A DNA stretch of 64,000 nt from Lentisphaeria bacterium UBA4640 (GTDB lineage Bacteria; Verrucomicrobiota; Lentisphaeria; Victivallales; UBA1829): assembly GCA_002405835.1 (NCBI GenBank), contig DHMO01000005.1, positions 73,794 to 137,793 on the forward strand, in the 5' to 3' direction. This document shows positions 9,181 to 22,110 of the stretch, piece by piece. The notes beneath the pieces were generated by a model. It was not told the DNA's origin, ran no database searches, and saw only the letters and a program-made list of their open reading frames with translations. The translations under genes were made by a program, and so were the position numbers. Numbering within the stretch: the stretch's first letter is position 1; each line of letters opens with the position of its first letter.

Positions 9181-10677
9181 TCAGGCGTATTTGTGTTTGA
9201 GCATTTTGAGATAGGGTGCGGGATCGAGCGTTCCGTTTCCGGTCGCGATCTTGAGAATTTCCGATGTGCTGTATTTGGCTCCGTAGATGTGGACATGGGA
9301 GCGGAGCCATTCGCGGAGCGGGGTGTAATCACCCTGCGCGATGCTCTGCGGAATTTCGGGGAGATCCTTGAGAGCGGCGTTCCAGAGCTGGGCGGAGATG
9401 ACGTTCCCGATTGCATAGGAGGGGAAGTAACCGAATTCGCCCATTGCCCAGTGAACATCCTGAAGCACGCCTTCGGTATCGTTCCGGATTTCGATTCCGA
9501 GCAGGTCTTTCATTCCGGCATTCCAGGCGTCGGCAAGATCGGCGACTTTGAGTTTGCCTTCGAGCATCGCTTTTTCAAGTTCGAAACGCAGAATGATGTG
9601 CATGTTGTACGTCAGTTCATCGGCTTCCACGCGGATGGGGGAGGCTTCGACGATGTTGAGTGCGGCGAGGAACTTTTTCATCGGGACGTTTTTGAGTGCG
9701 GCGGGGTAGAGTTTCTGCACACGCGGATACCAGAACTGCCAGAATTCCGGCGAGCGTGCAACCAGATTTTCCCAGAGACGGGACTGGGATTCATGGACCG
9801 AGAAAGAGGCTCCGTCGCCGAACGGCGTGCGCGCGTAACGTTTGTCGATTCCCTGTTCATAGAGGGCGTGTCCGCCTTCGTGCACGGAACTGAAGAGGGC
9901 GGAGAAGGGCTTTCCGGGGAAGACTTTTGTAGTGACGCGGACGTCGTAGAGCCCGATGGTCGTGGTGAACGGATGAACGGTTGTATCCTGCCGTCCGCAG
10001 TTCCAGTCATAGCCCATGCGGGTGAGAACCTCTTCGGTGAGCTTGATCTGTTTTGCCGCGGGAAATGAACCGTTGAGGAACGAGGTGTCCGGCGCGGGTT
10101 TTTCGAGAGCGGAACGGATGATTGCGGACTGCTCTTTTTTCAGTCGCGCAAAGACGGGTTCGAGTTCGGCGCAGGTGACTCCTTCATCGAAGCGGTCGAG
10201 GAGCGGGTCGTAGGGATGTTCATACGGTTCAAACCAGGAGAGACGTTCGAAGGTGAGGTCGAGGAGTTCCTGGAGATGCGGAGCGAAGATTTTGAAATTC
10301 TTTTCTTCGCGGGCGCGTTCCCATGCGGAGCTGGCGCGAGAACAGGCTTCGGCGTTGCGGCGGACCCATTCGGCCGGGAGACGGTGTTCCTTTTCGTAGT
10401 CTCTGCAGACTTTTTCGATGAGACGGCGGTCATCGGAGTCCGGATCAAGTTTTTTTGCTTTGTGCCGGAGTTTTCCGATGAGTTTTCCGAATTCGCGTGA
10501 AGTGATTTTTTCGTGGGCGATTTCCCCGAGTGTGGCGAGCTGGAGGGAACGCGAGTCGATGGAACCGGGGGCCATGTAAGTGCGCATATCCCAGTCGAGC
10601 AGTTCGGAGGCGGCGCGGAGGTCGGAGACGGCGCCGAGAATGTTTTTCAGTTTTTCCAGTTTTTCAGCAAAGCTCAT
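9181..10677 (-). CDS. Carboxypeptidase M32 (Taq-type metallocarboxypeptidase)
   Basis: Zinc-dependent cytoplasmic carboxypeptidase. The 498-residue chain carries the HEGGHALYEQG zinc motif (H266-E-G-G-H270) preceded by LFSSVHE, and the downstream SRLWENLVARSPEFW and EADELTYNMH motifs, all typical of family M32. The N-terminus MSFAEKLEKLKNILGAVSDL fits the family. The start at 10677 has GGGAG at good spacing; longer in-frame starts overlap the upstream gene heavily. The gene begins five bases after the AsmA-like gene ends. Confidence 0.93.
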   Translation of the reverse strand: MSFAEKLEKLKNILGAVSDLRAASELLDWDMRTYMAPGSIDSRSLQLATLGEIAHEKITSREFGKLIGKLRHKAKKLDPDSDDRRLIEKVCRDYEKEHRLPAEWVRRNAEACSRASSAWERAREEKNFKIFAPHLQELLDLTFERLSWFEPYEHPYDPLLDRFDEGVTCAELEPVFARLKKEQSAIIRSALEKPAPDTSFLNGSFPAAKQIKLTEEVLTRMGYDWNCGRQDTTVHPFTTTIGLYDVRVTTKVFPGKPFSALFSSVHEGGHALYEQGIDKRYARTPFGDGASFSVHESQSRLWENLVARSPEFWQFWYPRVQKLYPAALKNVPMKKFLAALNIVEASPIRVEADELTYNMHIILRFELEKAMLEGKLKVADLADAWNAGMKDLLGIEIRNDTEGVLQDVHWAMGEFGYFPSYAIGNVISAQLWNAALKDLPEIPQSIAQGDYTPLREWLRSHVHIYGAKYSTSEILKIATGNGTLDPAPYLKMLKHKYA

Positions 10678-10682
10678 GATGA

Positions 10683-13544
10683 TTACTCCCATTTGTACGT
10701 GTTGAAGTTTCCCTTGAGGCGCCGTTCCATGATCCACGAGACGGGGGTAAGGAGATGGGACATTGCGTCGAAGGGAAGTGTATTGCGGAGAAGTTCCGCG
10801 CGCACGCGGACGTCGAAGCTGTTGTCGGCCCAGCGGTAGTTGCCGCGGGCGTTGAGGGAGACGAGGCCGCCGTTGCTGCGCAGGTCTTCAAATTCGAGTT
10901 TTTCGCCGGCGAGCCGGAAATCTCCGTTGATTTTTGTGATGGAACCGAAACTTTCGAGCGACCAGACCTGTCCGATGATGCGCAGGAAACTTCCGAGCAG
11001 GGGAACGGTCCAGAGGTTGGAGCCGGAGATGGTCATCTGTCCGCTTCCGTCGAGCTGGAGTCTGCTTCCGGCTTTATAGGACATTGCGGCGTCAAGGTTC
11101 ATGGAAAGAAGAGCGTTTTTGTACTCTTCCGGTGTTTTTCCGGCATCGACGCGGAAGCCCTGGAGGACGGAGAGCATGTTTGCGGAGGAGAGGCGTGCGC
11201 TGATGTTTCCCTTCTCTGTGTTGAAATTGTAGCAGTAGTCCATCTGGAGTCTTCCTCCGCAGAAATGCCCTTCGCCGCTGCGGAAGGAGGCTGTGGCGTT
11301 TTCATAGAGGAGAAGAGTGTCGAGGTCGGTGATGCGGATTCCCTGCCAGCGGCAGGAGCCGTTGGTGATGAGGGCGCGGAAACGGGTGTTGTCGGCATTG
11401 CTGTAGTCAATGACTCCGCTGGCTTCGACAGCCATGGGGAATGGGAAGTCGATGTAGCTGGTCCGCCATGCGGGATAGAGTGTGCGGATCATGTCATTGC
11501 CCGCGATTGTGCTGGAGAGCTGGAAGTTGAGAACGCCGTCCGGCTTTTTGAACGAGAGGTCTTTCCCGGAGGGGCGGTAGTCGGCGGAGATGCGCATTTT
11601 GCCTTCTGCGGTTTCGAGGATGACGTCTGGAAGGATCAGATGATTTTCCGCATCGATGATAAACCGTGCCGCGCCGTAGCGGAAAGGAATGCGGTTGTAG
11701 GCAAAGTCGCGGATGACCATGGTTCCGGTGAGAAAATAGAAGGGGTCTTTTCCGTAATCGGCGGAGAGGTCGGCGGAGAGTTCGATTGTATCCGGGGCAG
11801 TCGGCCATTTGATGTCGCGGGTCAGGCTGTTGACGAAGTCGCGGTTGGACTTTCCGAATGCTTCGAGCATGGCGGAGGGGGAGCCGGAGCAGACGACGCT
11901 TGCGGAGATGCTCTGCATGCCGGGTTCGCAGCGGAGTCTTCCTGTGACACGCGACCCTCCGGGCAGGAGCGCTTCGATGTTCCGCAGAATAATGGCTTCC
12001 GAAGAAAACTTGACGTCTGAAGCGATGGAGGAGACGGGGATGTTTTTGATTTGCAGATTGTTCAGCTGGACGCGGAAGTTTCCGGTGATTGCATCGATGT
12101 TGCGGAGCGGGAAGGAGAGTTCGCCCTGAACCGAGACGGATGTGGAGCTTGCGGGAGTGTGCAGCTGGACGTTTTCCTGAACGAGAGCGGCGATGTTCGG
12201 AGGGAGGACTTTGAGGTGGTTCGCCGCATTTGCCTTGCCGTTCAGGGCGGCGCTGAAATGTTCGTTGTCGAGCTGGAAGGTCCCGTAAATGTTTCCGCCG
12301 CCGCGCAGCGAGGCGTTGCGGAGCGTTCCGTTCAGGTTCTGTCCGTCGGCTTTGAGTTCCAGGGAAATGTCATGGAATCCGAGCTTCTGGATGCTGAGGT
12401 TCTGAACGTGCAGAGAGAGCAGCCCTTTGCAGGAGCCGCTGGAAAGATTGAAGTTTTCAAGGGTTCCTTCAAAATCGACGAGGGCTGCGCGGACGCCGAG
12501 AGTTGAGAGCGCGCTGTTCTGCACCGGAGCGCCGAGGAGACGGATGAGGTCATTGAATCTGCAGCGTCCGCGAACGCGTCCGTTGGCGGCACTGTATGAG
12601 GCGTCGTAGGTTCCGTTTGCGTCGATGAATGAGTCTTTCCCGAGTTTGACGGAGATGCGGTCGAGGGAGAAAATGCCGTTTTTGAGGGAAGCCTCTTCGT
12701 GGATGGAGCGTATCCGGACGCCGTTGTAGCGGAATGCGGGGAGCGTGAATTCCGCACGGGCGGTGGACTGGTTGAAGTCCATGATGTCCAGGTCGAATTC
12801 GAGTGTGCATGCGGGTGCTCCGGAGAATTCCTGCGAATAGATTTCGTGGAGAGTCCGCAGTGCTTTGCGGCGCATGGGAAGCGGAATTTCCCGGACGAAT
12901 TCCGCATACGGATTTGCCGGCGGCGCCGCGAGCTGTGCGGCGGGTGGGGCGGCAGGTTTGCGCTCCTCCGTTTTTTCCGGTTCCGAATGGAAGCTGTCGA
13001 GCCATTTCGCGCTGGAGTAATAGAGCAGATTGCGGACGGTTCCGTGCATGGCGAAGCGGATGCCGTTGAGCGAGCCGGAGGCGCGGTTGATGCGGAGGCG
13101 TCCGGGGGCGCCGGAGAGGGATGCGTCAACATTGGAGATGAGCAGACGGTCCAGAGCGCCTTCCGCACCGGATTCGGGGAACAGCGGGAGTGCGGCTGTT
13201 GCTCCGGCAACACGCATGACGAACGGAAGTTCTCCGCGGAAGAAGCGCACGGGGGAGACTTTGAGCTGGACGCGTGTGGCGCGGAATTGCGGCATATCGG
13301 CTCCGGCGGTCAGCGAAACGTCGGTTCCGATGATTCCGTTCCAGAGGCCGGCGCGGAGCGAAGAGAGGGTCAGAGTGTAGCCGTACTGCCGGGCTTTGTG
13401 TTCAAGACAGCGGCGGACCACATCGGGAACTCCGATGTATTCCATGCAGAAATCGGCAATGACAAGCACAATCAGGAGAGCTGTTGTCACGGCAGCGAGC
13501 CAGCGCAGACGGCGGCTGTTGAGACATGCGCGGATCAATGACAT
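10683..13544 (-). CDS. AsmA/YhdP-like large envelope protein
   Basis: A 953-residue protein with one N-terminal membrane segment (about residues 14-34, LRWLAAVTTALLIVLVIADF) and a long beta-strand-rich periplasmic part. The C-terminal region (RIIGQVWSLESFGSITKING, then FEDLRSNGGLVSLNARGNY) resembles the AsmA_2/DUF3971 segments of AsmA, YhdP and TamB-like proteins. Some of these transport or organise phospholipids between membranes. Lipid transport is inferred from fold and not shown by residues. A cytosol-to-periplasm orientation fits an outer-membrane-bearing cell. Start at 13544: AGGAG is seven bases upstream, and a longer in-frame start at 13610 is rejected. It follows the hybrid kinase gene. 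Confidence 0.65.
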   Translation of the reverse strand: MSLIRACLNSRRLRWLAAVTTALLIVLVIADFCMEYIGVPDVVRRCLEHKARQYGYTLTLSSLRAGLWNGIIGTDVSLTAGADMPQFRATRVQLKVSPVRFFRGELPFVMRVAGATAALPLFPESGAEGALDRLLISNVDASLSGAPGRLRINRASGSLNGIRFAMHGTVRNLLYYSSAKWLDSFHSEPEKTEERKPAAPPAAQLAAPPANPYAEFVREIPLPMRRKALRTLHEIYSQEFSGAPACTLEFDLDIMDFNQSTARAEFTLPAFRYNGVRIRSIHEEASLKNGIFSLDRISVKLGKDSFIDANGTYDASYSAANGRVRGRCRFNDLIRLLGAPVQNSALSTLGVRAALVDFEGTLENFNLSSGSCKGLLSLHVQNLSIQKLGFHDISLELKADGQNLNGTLRNASLRGGGNIYGTFQLDNEHFSAALNGKANAANHLKVLPPNIAALVQENVQLHTPASSTSVSVQGELSFPLRNIDAITGNFRVQLNNLQIKNIPVSSIASDVKFSSEAIILRNIEALLPGGSRVTGRLRCEPGMQSISASVVCSGSPSAMLEAFGKSNRDFVNSLTRDIKWPTAPDTIELSADLSADYGKDPFYFLTGTMVIRDFAYNRIPFRYGAARFIIDAENHLILPDVILETAEGKMRISADYRPSGKDLSFKKPDGVLNFQLSSTIAGNDMIRTLYPAWRTSYIDFPFPMAVEASGVIDYSNADNTRFRALITNGSCRWQGIRITDLDTLLLYENATASFRSGEGHFCGGRLQMDYCYNFNTEKGNISARLSSANMLSVLQGFRVDAGKTPEEYKNALLSMNLDAAMSYKAGSRLQLDGSGQMTISGSNLWTVPLLGSFLRIIGQVWSLESFGSITKINGDFRLAGEKLEFEDLRSNGGLVSLNARGNYRWADNSFDVRVRAELLRNTLPFDAMSHLLTPVSWIMERRLKGNFNTYKWE

Positions 13545-13637
13545 CGGGCTCTCCTGTGTTAAAGAATCTTGATTCAAGAGGTAATTTGCCCCGTAAGAGC
13601 AAAAATACAAATGGAAAAATCAAGATATTCCCGATTT

Positions 13638-16721
<3,084 letters not shown>

Positions 16722-16732
16722 GATAATATTCC

Positions 16733-18574
16733 TTATTTTATTATTTTTTCTTTGAGAACCCGGCAGAGAAAGAGCGGGTTGCCGAGCACGTACCGCCGGA
16801 AAAGCCGCACGGGTTCCTGATAGAGACGATAGAGCCATTCGATTCCGGCGCGGCGCATCCAGAGCGGAGCGCGGGGAATTCGTCCGGAGACGAAGTCGAG
16901 CAGACCTCCGACCGCGAGAGCCGCGCCGCAGCGCAGTTCCTTCCGGTGTGCGTCAATCCATTTTTCCTGTGCGGGAACGCCGAATGCGACGAGCAGCAGA
17001 TCGGGATTTGCTGCGTTGATCTCATCAATTGTCCGCAGCTCCTCTTCCGCATCTGCAAAATATCCGTGATGTGTTCCGGCGATCCGTGCGGCGGGATAGA
17101 GCCTGCGTACATTTTCCACCGCCGCTTCCGCCACGCCCGGACGCGCGCCGAGAAGATAGAGCGTGCGGCGTCCGTCGCAGAGAAGCGGGAAAAGATCGGT
17201 GCCGTTGACGTTTTCCGGAACGTCGAATCCGAGGAGGCGCCCCGCCGTTTTGACGCCGCTTCCGTCGGGCCATACGGCGTCCGCATGATTCAGAATCCCG
17301 CGGTACGCGCGGTCGCTGTATGCAAGATTGAGACAGTGCGCATTGACAAAGAATAGTTCTGCGCAGAGTCCCGTTTCGTGGGCGCGCTGAACGGCGGAAT
17401 CAATTTGCGCGAGTGCATTGGTCATGGTGCAGTTGTCAATGGGCACTCCGAAGACGGACGGACGTTTCGCTTTGTGTTCGCGGAAGATCTGTTCGAGGAT
17501 TTGCGCATTGTTTTCCCAGGAGAATTCCGCTGCACGATGATATCCTTTCTGAATGCGCCCGGCATTTCCTTCGCGGTCGGTGAGGAGCGTGCGCATGGCG
17601 TCTGCGATTTCATCAATGTTTTCGGGATCGAAGAGAATGGCGCATCCTTCGCCGATTTCCCCGAGCGAGGAAGTCGCGGAGCAGGCGCAGGGGACACCGC
17701 GGTGCATCGCTTCAATCAGGGAGAGTCCGAAGCCTTCGAAGAGCGAGGGAAAAATGTAGCCGGAGGAGGCGGAGAACGCCTCGTCCAGATCGGCATTGTC
17801 AATGAATCCGGGAAAGTGAAAATGATCTGCGTGCGGACTCTGTTCCGCGGCGGCGAAGACTGGTTCCGAGCCTTCCCACTTTGCGCCGGGCATGACAAGG
17901 TCGAAGCGGTCCGCGAGTTCCGCCGGAAGACTGTCGAATGCCTGAATCAGCCGGACGTGGTTTTTGCCCGGGTGTTCGAGACGGGAAATGTAGAGCAGAT
18001 ACGGACGGCGGAGTCCGATCCGTTCGCGCCACGGTGTTCCGTTTTTTACTGCGGGAACGGAGAGCGTGAGACCGTCGGGAACCAGACGGAGTTTTTCGTG
18101 CGGGATGTGCCAGAACTTTTCAAGATCATTTTGCGTGGACTTGCTGATTGCGGCGACAACGGGGGCGCGGCGGACGAAAAAGGGGAGAACATGGCGGATG
18201 TAGAACATGCGGAACGCATCGTATTTCGCTTTCACATGATACTGCGAGAGATCGTGTACGATGGCGATTGTGAAGCATGGATAGAATGCGAATGCACGCC
18301 GGTTCGCCGCGCAGATGACGCAGAAATCGAATTGTTCTTTCCGCACGCGGAACGGAAGAATGAAGAGGTGATAAAGCATGGAGAAGACGGCGCGGCGGGT
18401 CCAGCGCGGCAGGAGAATTTTGTTGTATTCGGGGAACTGTTCCGCAGCATCGGGTTCGAGAATCAGAGTGAGTTCGTGTCCGGCTTCGGAGAGAGCCTTC
18501 ACCTGTTCGCGGATGCAGACGGAGATTCCGGATTTGCCTTTATCGAACGGGACGCAGGAAACAAGGATTTTCAT
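16733..18574 (-). CDS. Bifunctional glycosyltransferase: GT4 fused to WecG/TagA/CpsF (GT26)
   Basis: One open frame of 613 residues joins two glycosyltransferases. Residues 1-365 are a GT-B fold GT4 enzyme with YLLYISRLEHPGKNH and the donor-site FPSLFEGFGLSLIEAM (E-x7-E) motif. Residues about 373-613 are a WecG/TagA/CpsF domain with FVNAHCLNLAY, WPDGSGV, AFGVPAQEKWI and the C-terminal GIEWLYRLYQEP. GT26 enzymes usually add N-acetylmannosaminuronic acid or a related sugar to a lipid-linked intermediate. The fusion suggests two successive additions to the repeat unit. Start at 18574 is set by an ATGA overlap with the preceding GT4 gene. Confidence 0.85.
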   Translation of the reverse strand: MKILVSCVPFDKGKSGISVCIREQVKALSEAGHELTLILEPDAAEQFPEYNKILLPRWTRRAVFSMLYHLFILPFRVRKEQFDFCVICAANRRAFAFYPCFTIAIVHDLSQYHVKAKYDAFRMFYIRHVLPFFVRRAPVVAAISKSTQNDLEKFWHIPHEKLRLVPDGLTLSVPAVKNGTPWRERIGLRRPYLLYISRLEHPGKNHVRLIQAFDSLPAELADRFDLVMPGAKWEGSEPVFAAAEQSPHADHFHFPGFIDNADLDEAFSASSGYIFPSLFEGFGLSLIEAMHRGVPCACSATSSLGEIGEGCAILFDPENIDEIADAMRTLLTDREGNAGRIQKGYHRAAEFSWENNAQILEQIFREHKAKRPSVFGVPIDNCTMTNALAQIDSAVQRAHETGLCAELFFVNAHCLNLAYSDRAYRGILNHADAVWPDGSGVKTAGRLLGFDVPENVNGTDLFPLLCDGRRTLYLLGARPGVAEAAVENVRRLYPAARIAGTHHGYFADAEEELRTIDEINAANPDLLLVAFGVPAQEKWIDAHRKELRCGAALAVGGLLDFVSGRIPRAPLWMRRAGIEWLYRLYQEPVRLFRRYVLGNPLFLCRVLKEKIIK

Positions 18575-19683
18575 TTTACATTCTCCATAAGCGCGCGGAC
18601 GGAGTTGAGAAAATGTTCGCGGCTGAAATTCTGTTTGACGAACCGGACGGCGTTTGTGCTCATGCGGATTGCTGCGTCGCGGGTATGGCTTTCGATGGCG
18701 CGGGCGAGCGCGGCAGTGTCGCCTTCGGGAACGGCGTATCCGGCGGAGTCGGGCAGCCAGTCTTCCACACCGCCGAGACGGAACGCTGCGACGGGGAGTC
18801 CGTGAGCGAGAGCTTCGAGTCCGCCGAGTCCGAACGGTTCCTGCCAGCGAGTCGGGAAGATGAGCAGGTCGGCGCGGTTCAGATATGTTTCCGGGGCGGA
18901 GACCCAGCCGGTGAATTCGACGCGGTCCGCAATCCCTTTTTCCGCTGCAAGAGCTTCGAGCATCGGACGGTCGGAGCCGTCGCCTGCGATGGTCAGCCGG
19001 AAGGGTACGCGGAGTTTGGATGCGGCGTCGAGAAGAAGATCGCATCCCTTGCCGCGGATGAGCTGTCCGAGAAAGAGCAGGCGCAGCACGCCGTCCGGCA
19101 TGAAATCGGTCCGCGGTTCCGTCGCGTCGGCGAATGGTGGAATGAGCGAGATGTTTTCCGGAGCAAGCCCGTTTTTCAGCAGATTGCGGTACATGAAGTG
19201 AGAAAGGACGACGGCCCTGTGCCGCCGCAGTTCGTTCAGCAGACGGATTGAGGCGAATGGCGAACGTTTCCAGCCGCGCGGGCTGGAGAGACGGGAACAG
19301 ATCGCGCAGCGCAGAAACGAACAGGAGCGGTGACAGTTGACGCGTCCGAAGGGCGTGTAGTAGTGACGTCTCATGCAGTAGAGGTCGTGATCGTGCGCCC
19401 AGAAGATGAGCCGTTCGCCGAACCGCCCGCGCAGTTTTTTCAGCACAGGGAACGGACAGAGTTTGTGGAGGATTGCGAGCGAGTACTCTCCATCGGCTTT
19501 TCCAGGAGCGAAGACGCGCCGGAAGGCTTTGCGGAATTCGTTTTCGCCGCGTGCGGGAACGGAGCCTTCATAGTCGACTTCGATTCCTGCGTCACGGAGG
19601 GCGAGTGCGGTCTGATATGCGTAGCGTTCAATTCCGCCGGCAAAACCGATGTATTCGCCGAGAAAAAGCAGACGTTCAGCCAT
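18571..19683 (-). CDS. GT4-family glycosyltransferase
   Basis: A 370-residue GT-B glycosyltransferase, probably adding a sugar to the lipid-linked polysaccharide repeat unit at the inner membrane. It has the N-terminal GGIERYAYQTALAL acceptor-side motif and the C-terminal IFPTRWQEPFGLGGLEALAHG nucleotide-sugar motif. A cysteine-rich stretch (CMRRHYY, then NCHRSCSFLRCAICSRL, about residues 100-130) could bind metal, as occurs in some GT4 proteins. It overlaps the upstream GT4 gene by 8 bases and the downstream fusion gene by 4. Confidence 0.87.
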   Translation of the reverse strand: MAERLLFLGEYIGFAGGIERYAYQTALALRDAGIEVDYEGSVPARGENEFRKAFRRVFAPGKADGEYSLAILHKLCPFPVLKKLRGRFGERLIFWAHDHDLYCMRRHYYTPFGRVNCHRSCSFLRCAICSRLSSPRGWKRSPFASIRLLNELRRHRAVVLSHFMYRNLLKNGLAPENISLIPPFADATEPRTDFMPDGVLRLLFLGQLIRGKGCDLLLDAASKLRVPFRLTIAGDGSDRPMLEALAAEKGIADRVEFTGWVSAPETYLNRADLLIFPTRWQEPFGLGGLEALAHGLPVAAFRLGGVEDWLPDSAGYAVPEGDTAALARAIESHTRDAAIRMSTNAVRFVKQNFSREHFLNSVRALMENVK

Positions 19684-20890
19684 GTTTCAGCTCCTGATAG
19701 ATTGCGGTCAGCCTGCGAGTGAGTGCGGACCATTCGAAATGCTTGACGCTCCCGCTTCCGTTTTCCGCAAGTTTGCGGCGGAACACGGGATCCTGCATTT
19801 TTTCCCACGCGCGGAAAAGCTCTTCCGGTTTGTCGGGAGAAAAAAGCAGACCGTTCACGCCGTCCCGGATAAAATCTTTGAGTCCGCCCGCATTGGAGGC
19901 AATGAGGGGAGCTCCGGCGGCCCAGGCTTCCAGCGCGGCGATCCCGAACGGTTCGTGCCGCGAGGGAAGAATGAAGACATATGCGGAATGGAGAGCGGAG
20001 CGCAGCAGCGGCGAACCGGGCGGAAGGCCGGGAACGAGCGTGAAGCGTCCGGTCAGCCCGAGCCGTTTCACTTCCGCGACAAGTTCATCGCAATACCACT
20101 GTGCGGTGACGGGACCGATGAGCAGAAGATGAGTATCCTCGGTTTTCTGAAGCAGATTCAGAAGGATTTTCTGATTTTTCTGATAATCAATGCGCGAGAT
20201 GCAGAGAATGAGTTTTCTTTCGTCCGGAATATGAAATTCCTTGCGGATGTCTGCGGTGTCCGGTTCACGGAACTTCGCCGCTTCGATGCCGTTGGGCAGA
20301 TAGAAAATGCGCTGTCCGGGGTACGCCTTGCGGAGTTTCGCCTCTTCCGTGCGCCCGACGCAGAGGACGGCGTCTGCACTGCGGACGGGATCGGAGCGGA
20401 GCCCGGCGAGGCGGTCAATGATGCCGCCGTAGTGGAATTTCCCGCGCACGGGACGCAGAAGTTCGCGCAGTTCCGCGGGGGGAACGTCCGCCGCTCCGCC
20501 GTGGAGAGTGATGATTGAGGGAATGCCGCGGCGTTTTGCAATGTGTTCGCAGATTGCCGCGAGGCGTCCGCCGCAGTGTATGTGGATGATGTCGTAGTTT
20601 CCCTGTTTCAGTGCGCGGAAGAGGGGGAGCGAGTAGGGGTTTCCGCCCTTCTTGTCGAGAGCGAGAGCATCCCGTCCCGGCATGGGGAAATACGGGTAAA
20701 AGTAGGGGAAGCGGCGGATGCTGATGCCGTCGCGCACTTCATCGCCGCGGACGGCGAGAGCGGAGGTGGCGAGGATTTCCGGCTGGAGTCCCTGTGCGCG
20801 CTGATTGAGCGCGGTGTTCCAGACAACAGTTTCGGTTCCGCCCCACTCTTCGAAGACGAAACGGCGGACGACATGAGCGATTTTAAGCAT
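19676..20890 (-). CDS. GT4-family glycosyltransferase
   Basis: A 404-residue GT-B glycosyltransferase. Features are MLKIAHVVRRFVFEEWGGTE at the N-terminus, the ICISRIDYQKNQKILL linker strand and FILPSRHEPFGIAALEAWAAG donor-binding motif. The donor and acceptor cannot be named from sequence. AAGGGG upstream supports the start at 20890. It overlaps both neighbours by 8 bases, so translation of the three glycosyltransferase genes is coupled. Confidence 0.88.
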   Translation of the reverse strand: MLKIAHVVRRFVFEEWGGTETVVWNTALNQRAQGLQPEILATSALAVRGDEVRDGISIRRFPYFYPYFPMPGRDALALDKKGGNPYSLPLFRALKQGNYDIIHIHCGGRLAAICEHIAKRRGIPSIITLHGGAADVPPAELRELLRPVRGKFHYGGIIDRLAGLRSDPVRSADAVLCVGRTEEAKLRKAYPGQRIFYLPNGIEAAKFREPDTADIRKEFHIPDERKLILCISRIDYQKNQKILLNLLQKTEDTHLLLIGPVTAQWYCDELVAEVKRLGLTGRFTLVPGLPPGSPLLRSALHSAYVFILPSRHEPFGIAALEAWAAGAPLIASNAGGLKDFIRDGVNGLLFSPDKPEELFRAWEKMQDPVFRRKLAENGSGSVKHFEWSALTRRLTAIYQELKHG

Positions 20891-21734
20891 GTTTTTCCCC
20901 TTTCAGAAAATCGCGGGCGCCGCGCCGATACTGGAGTTTCTGGATGAGGCGTCTCCGGAGCGCGCCGGGAAGCTCCGGCAGTCCGGCGGGATGAGCGATC
21001 AGATACCGGATGTCGCGCAGAGTTTCGCGGAACGCACCCGCGAGGGAGCGGAAGAGAGAAGGCGCGGAGTTGTAAATCCGTGCGTCCGCGAATCCTTCGC
21101 CGTAAAAACGGCGGGCGAGTTCAGCCGGAGTGTAGTTGTGGGAGTGCTCGACGAGGGCGTTTGCCGCATACCGGATGCGGATCGGGCGGCGGTGCGCCCA
21201 TTCGACGTCTTCCGAATAACGGAAAGTTTCGTCGAAGGGATTTTTAAGCAGATCGTCACGGAATGCGGCGGAAGAGGCGAGTGAGAAGAAGAACTTCCAG
21301 CCCGCGGCAACGGAACCGTCGCCGAATGCGCGTTCATTGTCTTTGCGGACGAGATACTGCGCGTCGGGACGGGGCAGCTGGTTTGCGTAGACCGCATCGG
21401 CTGTGCCGTTTCTGAGGGGAGCCGTGAGGTTTTCGAGCCAGACTTCGTTGAGGGGGACTGCGTCCGCATTGTTGAAGACAATGATGTTTCCGGCAGCCGC
21501 CTGGATCATCCGGTTGAGTGTGCGTCCGGGGAAATAGGGTCCATCGGGACGCGGCACGATGCGCACGCCGGGAGCGGCGGCAATGATTTCCGCGGTGCCG
21601 TCGGAGGACGCGTCGTCGCAGCAGAGAACCTCGAACTTAAGCGAGGTTTTCTGCTGAGCGACGGCAGCCAGGGTCTGTTCAACGAAACTGCGGTCGTTAT
21701 GGGACCGGACGAGGATGGAGACGGTTGCGGTCAT
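20883..21734 (-). CDS. GT2-family glycosyltransferase
   Basis: A 283-residue GT-A glycosyltransferase. It has VSILVRSHNDRSFVEQTL, CCDDASSDGTAEII and the VFNNADAVPL segment at the DxD position, here NAD, as seen in some rhamnosyltransferase-type GT2 enzymes. The acceptor end contains EDVEWAHR, the usual ED motif of the catalytic base region. It follows the STAS gene by one base and overlaps the next GT4 gene. Confidence 0.85.
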   Translation of the reverse strand: MTATVSILVRSHNDRSFVEQTLAAVAQQKTSLKFEVLCCDDASSDGTAEIIAAAPGVRIVPRPDGPYFPGRTLNRMIQAAAGNIIVFNNADAVPLNEVWLENLTAPLRNGTADAVYANQLPRPDAQYLVRKDNERAFGDGSVAAGWKFFFSLASSAAFRDDLLKNPFDETFRYSEDVEWAHRRPIRIRYAANALVEHSHNYTPAELARRFYGEGFADARIYNSAPSLFRSLAGAFRETLRDIRYLIAHPAGLPELPGALRRRLIQKLQYRRGARDFLKGEKHA

Positions 21735-21735
21735 T

Positions 21736-22086
21736 TCAGTTTGCTGCTTCCCCGAAAGACTGGAGTGCGGCGTCGACGGTATCGTAGATTTCGAAGACGC
21801 GGAACACCTTTGTTATTTCGAAAATGATCCTGGGACGCGGCTGTAGGCAGGCGAGTTTGACGGTTCCGCCTTTTGCCGAAGCCTTCTGCAGGAGGAAGAC
21901 GAGAGCGCCGAGTCCGGACGAGTCGATATGGGTCATTTTGCTGAGGTCTAGCAGCAGATTTTTGTCCGATTCGTTTTCCATGCGTTCCAGAACCTGATTC
22001 TGGAAACTTTCGGAACAGGCGGCTACAAGGCGTCCTTCGACTGAGACTTTCAGAGTGGCGCCCAGCTGTTCAAATTCATAGTTCAT
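21736..22086 (-). CDS. STAS-domain anti-sigma-factor antagonist
   Basis: A 116-residue stand-alone STAS protein of the SpoIIAA/RsbV type. The conserved switch segment is LDLSKMTHIDSSGLGALVFLL, with the phosphorylatable serine in DSSGLG. Such proteins are phosphorylated by an RsbW-like kinase and dephosphorylated by a PP2C phosphatase. Both activities appear predicted in the REC-PP2C-HATPase protein at 39182-40840, so they may be partners. A GGAGG ribosome site precedes the ATG at 22086. Its position between the flippase and glycosyltransferase genes suggests it controls polysaccharide production or export. Confidence 0.9.
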   Translation of the reverse strand: MNYEFEQLGATLKVSVEGRLVAACSESFQNQVLERMENESDKNLLLDLSKMTHIDSSGLGALVFLLQKASAKGGTVKLACLQPRPRIIFEITKVFRVFEIYDTVDAALQSFGEAAN

Positions 22087-22110
22087 AATAAAACCTCCGT
22101 GTTTGTTTTT

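Noticed and set aside
18575..19045. N-terminal extension of the GT4-WecG protein up to 19045
   Set aside because: The extra residues are arginine/serine-rich antisense-like sequence inside the upstream GT4 gene; ATG 18574 has the ATGA overlap and family start.
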